The notes below the pieces were generated by a model. The model had not been told where the DNA came from and did not search any database. It worked only from the letters and a program-made list of their open reading frames with translations. From Dirofilaria immitis (taxonomy: Eukaryota; Nematoda; Chromadorea; Rhabditida; Onchocercidae), in the NCBI GenBank assembly GCA_024305405.1, contig JAKNDB010000068.1, forward strand, positions 6,191,501-6,255,500: a stretch of 64,000 nucleotides of DNA, in the 5' to 3' direction. Position 1 is the first letter of the stretch. The number at the start of each line of letters is the position of its first letter. Of the stretch, positions 1-14,000 are shown piece after piece. The position numbers were made by a program, and so were the translations under genes.

Positions 1-89
1 TCGCCCGCTCTTCTTACCAATTCGGCCAGCATCGTGATAGGCATCGTCACAATGCTTACGCCAGTAGTCAATTACTGCTAGTACTATTA

Positions 90-196
90 CTATTACTACC
101 ATTACTACCACTACTATCACTACTACTACTACTACTACCACTACTACCTCTACTACCTCTACTACCTCTACTACCTCTACTACCACTACTACCACT

Positions 197-231
<35 letters not shown>

Positions 232-235
232 CAGC
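90..235. repeat. Trinucleotide microsatellite (TAC/ACC type)
   Basis: An almost uninterrupted run of TAC, ACC and ACT triplets. The minus strand reads as a Ser/Gly/Arg low-complexity ORF, but this follows from the triplet period and there is no splice or start context. I call it a microsatellite, not a gene. Confidence 0.85.
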
Positions 236-249
236 GAGCCTGAAATACG

Positions 250-348
250 AAAAGTTGATTGACCAATTGAAATGAAAAGAAGTCAGACACATTGAAATAG
301 AAAAGTTGATTGATCAATTGAAATGAAAAGAAGTCAGACACATTGAAG
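250..348. repeat. 51-bp tandem repeat, two copies
   Basis: Copy 1 begins at 250 and copy 2 at 301. Both start AAAAGTTGATTGA and carry a shared GAAGTCAGACACATTGAA segment, with one internal substitution and a diverging 3' end. Two tandem copies are directly visible; no function is inferred. Confidence 0.85.
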
Positions 349-617
349 AATTGAATGAAACAAAATACCGGGAAAAGATGAAGAAAAGCTAGTAAAGAGT
401 ATGCATGTGGAACGCACGAGGATACTAGACAGGCGGAAGACATCAAAGTTGCATGAAAATAGTGCATGTCGAAAGAAGGAAAGAGAAAAGCATCATCACC
501 TTACTGTCTCTTCCGCGTGAGAGCAGCACGTCGCGGTTGTCTACAATTTCATCATGTCTTTGCGACGTGTCACTTCATTTGCGGCATTTTTACCATTAGG
601 GCTGCTTAGGAGGAGGC

Positions 618-690
618 GGGTAGTGTAGTGGTTGGGGATGATTATCCCGCGCCAATCTTGTCGGTACTGGTTCAATTTCTGATCGAACTT
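618..690 (+). other. tRNA-like element (possible SINE head or tRNA relic)
   Basis: A box-A-like TAGTGTAGTGG at 621-631 is followed about 45 bases later by a box-B-like GGTTCAATTTC at 669-679, in the order and near the spacing of an RNA polymerase III internal promoter. The stretch is richer in GC than its surroundings. I could not fold a convincing acceptor or anticodon stem, so this is more likely a tRNA-derived repeat or relic than a working tRNA. Confidence 0.3.
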
Positions 691-1291
691 TGAGCGAAAG
701 AAACATTAATTTATATCCGGTATGTGCATTACATTTGGTGGTTTATTGATTTAGTGATTTGAAACTTTATATATTCCATCTATATATAAAATAGAATACT
801 TCATATATGAGTTGTATTCATGTTAACAATAATAGATGGGATAAAATTGCAAATAGTGTGTAAATGATAAATGCTATGATATCAACAAATGATACTTCAG
901 TATTTGATGATATTTCTGCCGTAATAAATATCTCTTAAGAAGTAAAGGAAAACCTGATAAATTATAGTGATCAAAATGAAATTAACCAACGAGAACAATG
1001 GATAACACGTGGTAGTTTACAATTCATTTTTCTCAAATTAGTAGTTAATGATACATATAAAAACTAGAATGTATAAATAAATCGTACTATTTTATAAATA
1101 AGTTGGGTTTGAAATTGCCATAATTAAATGATGAAAAGAGTGAAGAAAAATGCAAATTATGAAAGCTTTGCGTAGGGCAATATAAATGCAAATAATCTAA
1201 TTAGTATATAAATAAACAACTGAGGTATAGGTGGACAAATATATACTAGCACAAACTAATGGAAAAAGAAAAGCTACATCATTTCGTTAAT

Positions 1292-4200
1292 TTAAGAATG
1301 TGATGAGGTCGTAGTGGAGGTGGGAGATTTCGTCACTGTCGCTGCTGGCGTGGTTGATTTCGAGCTTTCTTGTTGCGCAGACGTTTCATGAAGGCTCCTA
1401 AAATAATTAAAAGAATGTTCAATTGGAAAATTCTTAAATTTAGGTATCGAATGTTTATAAGCATTCATAAGAAAACATTTGATAATGAGCAAGCAATAAT
1501 TCAACTATTTCACATCAATTATATATCAATAATTTTGTTGATAAGGAAGTTGCCTTTATTGGCCAACTAGAAGAGAATATTTAAATATTTCTCAACAAAT
1601 CTGATTGTAAGTCTTTGTATCAGAAATAATTTCAGTTATACTGAAATAAACAATCCTGTTACATGTAAGTCTTACTTGTCTGCTGAATTCATAGTTTCTA
1701 GTTCGAGCTCTCGTATTTTCTTTCTCAGAATAGCTAGTTTTTCACGTGTCTCCTTTAGCTCTCGCCCTTGTAAGGTTCTAAAAATGTCTACATGTATACT
1801 GAAAATTGTATTTTATCGACTCATTAAATTATCAATTTATTCAAATTTTAAAACGAACCAAATGGAAATCATCATCAGTCGTGATAAAATATAAAAATAT
1901 ATCTATAAAATATATCTGCTCTTACATCTACGCTTCATTTTAAACTATTATAGTAATGTTTTTAATAACTAACTAATTAAGCATCATAAACTCCCCCAGT
2001 CTAAACGAAAAAATAGTAAAATTCATTCTGATTTTATGTAGAAGAAAAATCACATCTAATTATTAAACTTGTAATACTATAAGTATTCCATCAACCTCGC
2101 ATAATTTTTCAATCTTCAGCTACTATTAGCGTTAAGTATTTCTTAAATATATCACACTCTTTACTTCGAACAATTTCAATAATAATTTTCTAGAATTCCT
2201 ATCATAAATACAACAAATCAGGAATCAGCGTCAGATAACTATTGTAAAAAGCAAGATGTTTTAAATGATTTTAGACAAATCGATTATTTTTGATTATTCT
2301 TCATATTTTTTCGTTCGTTGAGTTTGCCATTAATTACCAGGAGATGTATACATTTTAATTCTAAATGTCAATAACAACTGTATGAAATATTGCTATTGTT
2401 TAAAACTTCCGAATATTTGTTATTGCATTGCCAGTACACACAAATAATAATAAAGGAATATAGAAAAGATTACTTTTTCGGTTTCCTACAAAAAATCATC
2501 GTGAGGCTTTTGTACACTTTCAAAACGAGCGTAATACTAGATACTTAATTTTCGAAGAATATGAAAATCTTTTTCAAAGTAAATGCTTCATAGTTGATGA
2601 CATCTCCAGAGAAAAGCGAAATACTTTGATGACTTTTTTGCAACAATAAAAATTCTAACAAATGCTCTTGCTCTTCATCTATTTTAAGCATTATCAATCA
2701 TAGCTTAAAAAAGTCAAGTTGAAATTAATTGGAGTATCCAATTATCATCAAATGTAACTGTATATTTTGAATAAAATAATAAAACAAGCAAAAAGTTTTA
2801 AAAAAGTGCAAATCAAATCGTTCAATCAATCCAGCAAAATAGTCAGTTCTCTACCAGTTTCATTCTACTTCGATCTGCTTCAAAAATGATCTACCATACT
2901 TCTCTCATCTTACAAATAGAATCATTTATTTCTCAAAATCTGATTACATTTGAAAAGAAATAGCCAATCTTTTAAATCTTATTAAACACTTTCCTAACTT
3001 CCGCTGATTAAGCAAGAAGTTTTATGTGACAAATCTTTCAATACACAATTCATCTCTGTCCAAAACAACCTTCTATCCTTTATTTGCAAGCGCAAGGTAT
3101 CTCATAATTTGAATCGTTTTCGAGAGAATTAATATATTTCATACTGTTTATATAATTTACTGCCCTAACTGTCTTCTGTTATTCTTCCTACTTTATGCTC
3201 TTTTTCTCCCTCACTATTTTATTCTTTCTAATATATTAGTTTTCAAACAAAATCGTGAGGATTTCTGAAAGTTATAAAATGAAAGATCACATTTTCTTAG
3301 ATCAAAAACAAAAATAGAAAACTTACAGTTTCGTTTCCAAATCATATTTTAATTCTTTCATTTTCTGCATTTCAACACTGCATCGTTGACGTTCTTGAGC
3401 AGATGTAATAAGTTCGGCACTTTTTTCTTGTAAAGATCTTCTAGCTCTTCAACAGTCATTTTTAGCGTATTGCCAGTAAATTGTTCTACTTGTAAACGAT
3501 CTGCTGAATTCGCAAGTTCTGTTTCTAACTGTAAACATTATTTTACAGATTCTATTTTCAAATCTAGAAAAAATTTAGATATTATCTTGCACTGCTTGAA
3601 AGCCTCTGAAGAAACACTATTCTTGTATCGACACACTTATGTCGATCACTTTGACTATTTCAGTAATCTCAGAGCTATTTTCCCGATTATCCTTTTTCTT
3701 TTTTCTTTTCGACTATTGGAATTAAATATCTTTCATTAAACTAAAGTTTTATCTTTTGAATGAAGAATATTATTTGATTAATTAAAGAGAATAATCCAAT
3801 AGCAGCAAAACACGAATTAAATTGTCAAAAATGATTCTTTTGATCAAAGAAATTATTCCAGGAATAGTTCAGAAGAATCATTCTTCATATAAATATTAGA
3901 ATGTTCGTTATATCAGTTAGGGATCAATAGGTAATAGAAAGATTCATACCTTCATTATTTTCACTTCAGCAACTTTCAGTTCATTATTTAAATCAAACAG
4001 TTGTGCTTCCTTTTCTAGTAACTGAAAAGTGCTATTAATTATTATTATTTTTCTTGAATCGATCTATTTAACACAATACATATTGCGTTGACAAATGAAA
4101 AAATTGCTGGTAGAAACTATTATCAGAATTTCCAAATTTAAGTTTGGAAATACAACACAGAAAAAGTTGAAGCCTGAATCTTGAGAAAGGAATAAAGTGA

Positions 4201-7200
4201 AATAAATTATAAAACAGAATAGAACATGACTTTAGAAGAATTACTGCAAAAATGATAAAAATTTTGATATTTATTCTTCAGTTCATATCATATTAACTAT
4301 TTGTACTCTCCTTTTCTATGAACTTTATTAATATTACATATGTACACTTAGATAATCTTACCATAGTTCGTGCTTTAACAAGATCATCATGCATCGAGTT
4401 TTTCAATAAAATTTCTTTTTCGATCTCATCTGTTTTCAAGCTTAATTGGTTTTTCATTGATTGAAGCTCATTTTCTAAGCAAGTAATTTTACCAAGTATC
4501 TGAAAATCATTTCCAAAATTTTGATAAATAAAGATGTGATTTCAAACTTTATAGGAATCAAAAACCTCCAAAGCTAACTCAATATTCAGTAAACAAAAAT
4601 AAAACATTCTAATTGAGAAATAACGCAAAACTCTTTTATTGACTTAGAAATTGAAGCAAGAAAAATATTTACCGCTTGTTTTTCGTGATTTAGTTTACGC
4701 ACTTCTTCCAGTAATTCATGATTTCTATTAACTGAAACTGGGGAAAAATCCGGATGAAAAGTTTAAAAGATTACTTATAAGCATGAACATTTTACTTTTG
4801 TATAAACATTGTATTAATTTGGTAATGAACCTTTCACAGAAAAATTTCGAAACTTCTAGACATAGATTATAGACTGTTGAAAATTTTTAAATGAAGTTTT
4901 GAAATATTTACCATACGGATTCTCAATTTCATTAATTGAATCATGAAGCGGAGCTTCTAAACGACTAGCTGTACAAAGTTCGGCTATCAGTGCTCCGCGC
5001 TCATCCTCCTGCAAAAATCTACATTTTTCTAAATGAAAAGGAAATGTGTTAAATATTCTAGAAAAAAAATCAGATTGGAATTTAACCTTTTGTTTAATAA
5101 GTTGCTGATATGTTTCAATTTGTGCATCGTGTGCTTTAGTTTCTTTAATTAGCTTTTCTTCCAAGACAGATAATTTCTTGCGCTGCATCTTTAAAACAAA
5201 AGAAAAGTTCGGAAATGTTAGTGTTTAGATGCATAAAGACCGAAGTGACGAAACTAAAAAATGTAACGAGAAAAAGTTAATTCGTTTGAAATAAACCTCA
5301 ATAGTTTTTAATTGCTCCAATTTTTCTTGGACAGCCAAACTCTTGGCACTTTCCAATTCGGTATTTTTCGTTGTAGCGCTTCTTTTCCTTATTTACTGTA
5401 CTTAATTGATTTTCGAAATGAGTTAACTGTTCTGTTTGACTGTCGATTATGTGCGTTAATTCTCTATGGTTGAAATGTGCTGTATTTGAAAAATTTTTGA
5501 ACGGCTAATTAGAATAAATATAAAATTCAACAATCAGAAATGCTGAAAAACGAAAAGCGTTATTCAACTTTTTATCTTTTTCAAGCATCTCAATTTGTTG
5601 CGGCGCTGCGACAGCAAATTCCTCATTCTCGTAAATAATACTTTTTGCAAGGGTCAATTCTTTTTCAAGATATACCATCTTTTCATTCGTTTTGTCTAAA
5701 TGAGAAGCAATTAGTATTACGTAGAAAAATGATTGAAATCTGATTGTGGTGGAGTAAAATGAATTTTTTCAAAAATGATTTACAAAGCAGAAAAATTCTT
5801 TAAAAAATAGTAACGATTTTGTCGTGTTTATAAATCCAAATAAATGAAATATAAAAAGCGGGATGTGATGTCTCCATATTCGTTAGATGTTCGGGATATT
5901 TCAGAATATGCTTTTATGAACTATCCGTCATATAAATAATATACGATGCAAATAATTTTCCAGTTCAAATATATATGAAATTTAAGTCTTGAAAAAGGTA
6001 GACTTTTATTATGTTGATTAATTCTACATTTTCTGCTTAAAAATAATTAGGAGAAAAAGCAAACCAAGTTCGTCTTTCAGATGAGATATTAAGACAACAT
6101 CAGCATTGGAAACAATTTGGCCATTCTGACTGAATTCCACCATATAATTATTAGTTTTTTCAAAAATAAAGCAAGACTCAAGAAAAGGAAAAACCAGTAA
6201 AGTTTTGAAACCAAAATAAAAGACCAAAATTCAAAGAAAAAACTACAACAGAACAACTGCATTAACTTGCACTCGTTTATCGCGTATATGATACTTTCAT
6301 TATAATACTCTGGATTAAAAAGATCAAATAACTCAAGCATGACTGACTGGAAATAGTTATTAAATTCTGCTATATTGCCAAACATTAACCATATAAAACT
6401 TAAATATTTCTCATTTGAAAACACCACACATACCTTATTTTTTTATAATGTCATGTTCAGTCTTCCGTCTTTTATCCAGTTCCGTTTCCAAACATTCACA
6501 TCGTTGAAGTAATTTTTCATAACTGCTTAGCAACTGAAATTAGAGAATTCTTCATTTTTCACATAAAATAAAAAAACTGCATTGCTAAATTATTAGGAAA
6601 ATATAGAGAAAAAATTAAAAAACGACTCGGAAACTAAAACTTACAGTATCGTTTTCATTCTTTAAGTTAATTTCCATCATCGCACTCCTTCTTCCCTGTG
6701 TGTTCAAAGCGTGCAAAAGCTTATGAAAAAGAAGTAAAAATAAATTTCGAATCGATAAAACAAATTTGCAAAGTCAAGATGACAATACTACTTCGTTAAA
6801 GATGCTGAATTCATAATTTAATCAAACTGAAAATATAATTTATCGTAAATATGAATAAAAAAATGAAAAGAACAAATTCTAAATTGCTAAGCACTTTTCA
6901 ATTATTAACAACAGTATATTTTTTCATCTAAACTGTCATCAATAAATTTAAAGTATACTGGATGTTTCTCCACAGCTGCTTCCTTTTCCTTCAATAGATT
7001 TGGATCATCCGGATCAATATTCAGAAAATCTCTGGATTCTATTGCTTTTCCAGTTGTCCTGGAATAAAACTATCATCTACAAATTTCATAATCAACACAA
7101 AATTATTTTTGCAATTTGATTTTTCAAATATACGATGTGTAATATCGAGGGGCATATATGTATAAAGTATGAAGTTCTCTTCTTTAAATAGTTAATATAC

Positions 7201-10200
7201 GAACAACATTTTACATATACAAAATTTTTTTCAATTTTCGTTTTATAAAAATTAAGAAAGAAATACATTCTGCTTTTTAGTCGATTTCGGCAATGCTCAC
7301 AATGTAGATTGACATCGGTTTCAAAACTTTTGGAGTATTTGCTAGATAAGCAGTATGCAGAATGAAACATGATGCAATAATCCATCATTAAACAATTTTC
7401 TCAGTACTACCAATCATTTTCATATCAAATCTCTAAGAATCAATTATCTCTCAGCAATCATCTGAATCATTATTTCGGTCAGTGGAGAAATCATATAAAT
7501 TAATAAAATTTATAGTAACTAGTCGAACTTACTTATGTGGTTCATTACGTACAACATTACGATTTTCGTTTTCTTTCTCTAAGCGATTTATTCGATTCAA
7601 TAATTCGGTTCTCTCCTAGAAAAAAAAATCCGTAATTCTTTCTTTTAAAATTTTGAAGTTTAATAAAATCTCAAGATTCACTAGCAAATCTTTTCAGTAG
7701 AAAAATCATAAAAAATTAATAAAATATCAACCTTCAGCAAAGCCTTCAATTTTGTTTCTGCGTGCTGGTTAGCCTGTAATAAATTTCCTGAAGTTTTCAT
7801 AGCGTTAAAAATTTCAAACTCGAGATTTACAAATTATTACATCTCTAAATGCACCGGTATCAAAAATTTTAACTTTGTAAAATTTCATAACTTTGAAAAT
7901 TTCAGCCGTTGAAACGTTTACAACCGATTATACAGAATTTCTTCCTATCGCTCTTGACGTTGAAACACTTATCTTTTCTCGAGGTAATGATTTATTGAAA
8001 TTCATGAAATACAAAGAATTACTTTCGTGCTATTACTGTTTTTAAACTTGCCCAGTTTTTCAGTAATTGAGTAAGCATAAATTATCATTCCCTGTATTGC
8101 TAAATATTTGGAAACTAATAAATTAAAACTAAAATATATAATTAGGTTAATTGTAGTAGCATGGAAGCAGATTTTCATTTTTAAAGTCAACTGTCAGATT
8201 TCAATAAATTGAATAAAAGTCGAAGAATTTAAATTAAAGTTACAAGCATAAAAGAATAGATCAGTAATAAATTTCGAATAATACTGCTAATATATATAAA
8301 TCAAGTATGTTATATATAAAATTAGAAACAGGAAAAAAAATTAAGTGAGAAAACAAAACCTCTTTTTGAAGTCGAACTATTTGCTGTTCACGTTCCCAAA
8401 TTGCATTACTGTGATATTTTTCGGCAACCAAAGCTTCACGTTCTTTTTTCAACAACTATGAAAAAGAAAGAAAAAGATATAAAATCAAAAAATTGTACAA
8501 ATGAAAAGCGCAAAATAAATTCCTACATCGGAGATTTCATTCTGTACATTGGGAATTTCTGAAAATTGAAAATTTTTGAAATTTGAAGAAAAAGATTTCA
8601 AGTTCTTAAACTTTTATATTTAGACACGTAATCTTCAAAAATCAAAATTAAACTTCAAATATCTTCCCACCATACTCTGCAATTTATCGACACATTGCTG
8701 AAGGTTGTTATTTGCAATTTTAACGGCTTTCAATTCATCATCATGGCTCGGAACATTAACTGAAGCAATAACATTTGGTTCCAGAGCGGCCACAGAACCA
8801 TGCAGTAGTTCATTTAAAGCATGGTAACTTTTACTGCGCTGGTCTAAAACAAAAAATTCTGGAAAATCAATTTTTCTGTAAAAACCATTAGGTAAAATTT
8901 TATTCCAGATGGGAATAACCAAAAGAAGAAACTTAAAAGATGCTAAAAATAGTTTTAATTTTTCGCTAACATTCAAAATCAGCTTCCCTCAATTAATGTT
9001 TTTTCTGCCTAGCTTTTTGGAAGGAAACTTTTCAAAAAGCAAAATTTTTCCATCACGAAGAAATCGTCTCAATCAGTTCTCAATCAGTTGTCAAAAAGGC
9101 ACATTTTTTAATATCACAATGAAGAATGGAAAAAAGGATTTCATTACTGTATTATTCACCTTATTACTGATTTTATTTCGCATTATTTGTTATTTATTTG
9201 TTATTATATTATTTTATATGCATATTTTATTACTGTACTATTTTTATTCCGTCTTCTGTACCATTCTTATTATATCGTATTACATTATCGTACTGCTTTA
9301 CTGCACATCATTTATTATCGTAAATTCCATAAAAAACTACTAATTGTAAAAAGATTTAAGATTCAGCGAAAATCCAAATCTAACAAGAAAAAGATCGATA
9401 TTACATAAATCTGAAGAGTTTGATAGCTTATGAAATATATGCTTCTATAGTTATCTTTGATCTTCCAAAGAAAGAAAAATGCTTCCGAGTCTTTTACTAT
9501 CATTTATTTAATTTCCCTTCGATAATTTTATTTTAATCATTTGAGATTATAACTTTATCATGGATAATTTTTTTGATGAAAAATCGCTTTCGTGATGACG
9601 ATGAAAACTGATTAATAATCAGTTTCCATTATTAACAATAAGTTATCGAAAACTGTTGAGAAAAAGTCATGAAGAAATTGGTTGTAATAAGAAAAATATT
9701 ACCAAGATGTGAGCATAAAGCACATTTTCTCACGATTTTCAATTGTTTTTCCATACTTTCATTATCTCTTTGAACTCTTCGCAACTGTGCCTCAACTTGT
9801 TTGAACTGAAAACCAAGCTGTCGTCGTCTTTCCTTTTCACCGTGTAATGATCGTTCTGCTACTATAAAATCAAGAAATAATATCTTTTCCTAGGTTGCAT
9901 TAAAACCAGGAACATTTTAACAAGTCCGAATTTTTTTTCAAGCGATTTTCTACGATTTTAATCAGGAAAGAATCTTAAAAATCTCATGCAAACTGTGTTG
10001 TACCACACAATTCATTTACATAATTTTCTTTTGAATTCGTATCTGGAATCCTTAAAATATATCCAGAATCCGTAGAAATGTAAATGCCAATCCACGAATT
10101 TAAAATTCTTTATGAACGTCATTCAACATTGACATAAAAATATTTTGTTCCATGGCTACAGTTTTAATCACAAACTTTTTCATATCAATTTGTTAATAAT

Positions 10201-10295
10201 GCTTTCATATTTAACATATGCATAGATGATTCGAAATTACTACCACGAAGACGCTTCTCATACTCCTCTTTCAGTTGTTGAACATATGTATTCAT
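1292..10295 (-). CDS. Coiled-coil protein of unknown family, 21 exons
   Basis: I do not recognise the family. The model starts at the ATG at 10295, behind an in-frame TAA. Exons, 5' to 3': 10244-10295, 9703-9861, 8676-8843, 8527-8558, 8360-8455, 7732-7773, 7533-7615, 6959-7058, 6645-6695, 6434-6533, 6065-6129, 5569-5695, 5297-5463, 5087-5188, 4912-5008, 4673-4731, 4362-4499, 3950-4021, 3327-3528, 1676-1777, 1292-1397. Intron phases agree throughout except at three A/T-run indels (T6 at 3421, T5 at 5364, T7 at 6438). The product, about 706 residues, is nearly all charged heptad-like helix (runs such as RLEKENENRN and EVRKLNHEKQ), with one KCALC cysteine pair near residue 65 and a Thr/Ser-rich tail. 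No membrane segment or enzyme motif is visible. A cytoskeletal, centrosomal or Golgi scaffold role would be a guess. It lies 769 bases downstream of RRP5 on the same strand. Confidence 0.75.
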
Positions 10296-11063
10296 TTCGT
10301 TTCTCCACAATTATTTAATGTTGCACAAATTCGAATGAAAGAACTCTGAAACCTAAGTCTGCAAAAACTTCGAAGAAAAAAAAGGATCATCCTGAATATT
10401 TTGCAATTCTTTGACAACAAATTTAAGCGGCAAATTTCATCTCTGCTAGATTTATTATCTAAAATAAGAAATGCAATAATTTAAGCGCATAGCTTTTAAT
10501 AGTGATACTTGAAGTGTTAGGATAAATTCGAATTTCAAAAGCTACAATTCATAGTTTGCAAGATTTTCCCACTTCTAGCATAAGTACAATCTATATATTT
10601 TTTGGATTTATAGAAAAATCAAGAACTAACATAATAGTCCTTTCTCAAATAACTATGAAAAATGATGAATTTCAAAAACAAAGTCAAGGAAAATAAACCA
10701 TAATGCGATGGTGATAAAGAACTGGATAATCCATTAGGCATAATGGTATAAAATGTAAAAAGATGATAAGAAAATTTACTCAAAGCACTTCAAATAAATC
10801 AACAATATATCTTGCAAATAATCTTGAAAACTATAAAACAAAAGCAACAGTAATGACAACGGTAACAACAACTGCATTTTGCATCTGTAACAACAATGAT
10901 CAATTAAAAACAAACAAAAAATATTTATAAACAAAAAATAAGTGGATAAAAACGATGGGAAAATGTTCATTTTCAGAATATTAGACAAAACTTTAAAATC
11001 AGCTTGCCAATGTAACGTATAAAAACCAGAAACTTAAAAATACCGAAAAATGCTATTAAATTA

Positions 11064-14000
11064 TCATGTTTCTGGAAAAATTTCTGTAACACCTTGTAAA
11101 TACTGCAATGCTCGTTCTTTAACCTAAAAAAGTAGATTAACAAATTATTACATTCTCTATATTTACATTCAACCTGAGAGCTATTATGTAACTTGAAATA
11201 TTAATTCAAAAATTAAATGAAGAATTGGGAAATATTCGGATAATGTTTTATGTCTCTTTATGTTAAAATGTATATGGTTAGGTTTTTTACTGATTTATTG
11301 CCGTTTTCAGCGAACTGTTCTTTAAAAATCTGTCAAGTTCTGTAAAATATTTTCTATATAGAATAAAAAAAACTCTATTTTTCTCTCGGCCTTCAGTTCA
11401 TTTGATAGCCTCACCGATCCACTTTGATCTATTTTTTTCAAAATTTTAACAAAACAAACATTATTCTGCTGTTTCTCGCCGCCATGCCTCTGCTCAAGAT
11501 CGACCCATTTTTTGAAAAATAATCGAGTTTTATGAGTGGACAATTTCAGTGCAATGACTCGCTCAAGTAACTGCCTAAAACAAATCCTTTTGGAAATCAC
11601 ACACAGCAGCAAAATTTTAACATTTTCATTTATACTGAAATTGATGTAAAATAACTAAAAAGACTGTTTTCCTAAAAGATACACTTACCTTGCATCCTCA
11701 ATTTTATCACCTTTGATGAGCAGATCAATGTAAACCGTCCAAACATCTGTTTTTTTCGGGTATGAACTCAAAATATTTTCAAAAATTGTTTTACTTTGTT
11801 CTATGTCGCCGAATTTGAATTCAAGTTGTGCAAAACGGCTTAAAACTGTCACATCTAAAACTGAATTCAAAAAGAAATCAAATAAATTATCTGATACATG
11901 CCATCTTTCATAAACAAGCTACTTCTATTTTAAGTTTCATAACAAAAACATATTTTTAGAATCCGATGATTTGTACTATTAACATATCCTAGAAGTAAAT
12001 ATTGATGCTTTTTTATATATTAAGTGATGGAAATTAAAATAACGCAGCTTTACATTCCTCTGAAACCGAAATTTTTAAATGATCTAAAAATTTACGATGC
12101 TTCCGAGGTAAACAATTGATTGCTTTTTCATTAATTCTCTCGCTTTATCGGGACGCTTTGTTTCTAGTAAGTGTTGTCCATAAATGAACCAAATATCTAA
12201 GTCGTCATGACGAAATCGTTTTAACATTTCGTCTAATAAATCATCCGTTTCCTGCAATAACTAGTGTGTAAAACTTTGTTACCCAAATCAAATCAAAATT
12301 TTGGGAAAATTTCCGTTTTTCAGAAATTCGTGCACCAAACTTTCGCCAGAGAAATTATACTTTGGTAGAACTATTAATCTGCAATACCATTTAACATGAA
12401 TGTCCTACAAAAAGATTTTGCTATTTTATTATTAGAATGACTCCTTATAGAATCATTAATTGGTTAGTAAAATAATTTCGCTATCAATAAAATACTAATC
12501 ACTACCAAAATTATAACACACAATATAAGCGCTTCAAACATACCTCCATTTTTCCCAAATTTTGGTATATTTTCACCATTTGCTTATACATTTTCAAAGC
12601 ATCAGTATTTCTGATGGCACTATCAAAAACTGCTTTTAACGATTCGCTAGTACCGAAATTTCCTCTAAATTGAGATACGCTGTCCAAAGATTGAAAATTT
12701 CATCTTCCTCTCTAAAGCAAAAAAATTGTCGAATTTTATCTCTACATTTTATACGAATTACATTTTATTTCCATTTATTTTATCCCTGAAAATTTCAAAC
12801 TGTAAATCAGAACCTCGAGTTTTCATTTTTAATAAGAAGTTATTTCCGAGAATTACAACCATGCAAAAAATTAACCTGAAATTAATAACTGAAAGTGCTC
12901 GCTCTGCAACCGCTCTTGCTTTTTCCACATTATTCTGCTCCAGAAAGAATGTAATGTATCTGTAAAAGTATAATAATAATTCATTTCTGTTAGGAATTTC
13001 TTCCTCGTTAAAACAAAAGCAGTATTTCAATTTCGGTATATCATCGAGATTATGCTTCCATACAAGCATTTTTCTAAATTAAGATCATAAATAGAAAAAG
13101 TTTAAACATGCCGGATCCATAGAACTGACGAATTGGGTGTACCAGCAACCAAACGGTCAAAATCATTCGCGTTATCTGGAATATAATTCGCTTCGAAAAT
13201 CCTTCGTTCACGACTCAGTAATAACTTTTCGTTTTCTATTTGAAGCTCCTCTCTGGCTATAAAAACAACAAATAGTTAAAAATAACATTTCGAAACCAAA
13301 AATTTCTCGATTATCTAATTGAAAAAAAAAAGCAATACTTCAAATTTTGAAAACTTTTGTATTCATCTAGCTCCCATCATGCAGAAGCCAATCAACTCTA
13401 AATAAATAGTAAACTACTTAAGTTATAGATAAATGATGAAATATGTCAAAATAACAAGAAAAGACACAAAGAAATACTCGAAAACTTTTCAGATATACCG
13501 AAAAATAATACTAGATTTAAGGTGAAATCCAAAGTAAATAATTTTTAGAAAGTTTCATACACTTTGTCTTGTTTTGCTTTTTAACATCATCAGCACAGGA
13601 TCCATTTTTCGCCATTGAAGCACCAACTGGACCATCTATTTTTCCACCAAGTTGCCCCACTCTTGCAAAGTCAGCAGGTGTAAATCCTTTTAGAGACCAG
13701 TCTAAACCTGGTTCGGGCAACTAAAACAAAAACAAATTCAGTTGTAAGGACTAACAAATTTTCAGTCAAAATTTAAATGAAATAGCTATATACAAATATG
13801 AACATTCCAATATGATGAAGTCCCGTTTGAAAACTTCCTACTTTTGCTTCAACAGGAGTAACTTGCAGCAGTTCTTTTTCCTTCGAGTGTGCTGCCACAT
13901 AACCAGCTGCTCTCGATTTCTTTCGTGGTAAATCGACTGCGATATCAGATCCAGACCCAAAACTTAAGAGCCTTTTTCGTGGCTTCTTTAAATTATTCGT

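Noticed and set aside
68..292. Minus-strand Ser/Gly/Arg-rich ORF
   Set aside because: It is the translation of a trinucleotide microsatellite, with no splice or start context.
6089..6427. 112-residue minus ORF
   Set aside because: It overlaps a real 65-base exon (6065-6129) of the coiled-coil gene but reads it in another frame and runs through intron; its composition is not protein-like.
9115..9408. Plus-strand ORFs rich in Ile, Leu, Tyr and Phe
   Set aside because: Degenerate TTA/ATT sequence inside an intron of the coiled-coil gene gives hydrophobic codons by composition alone.
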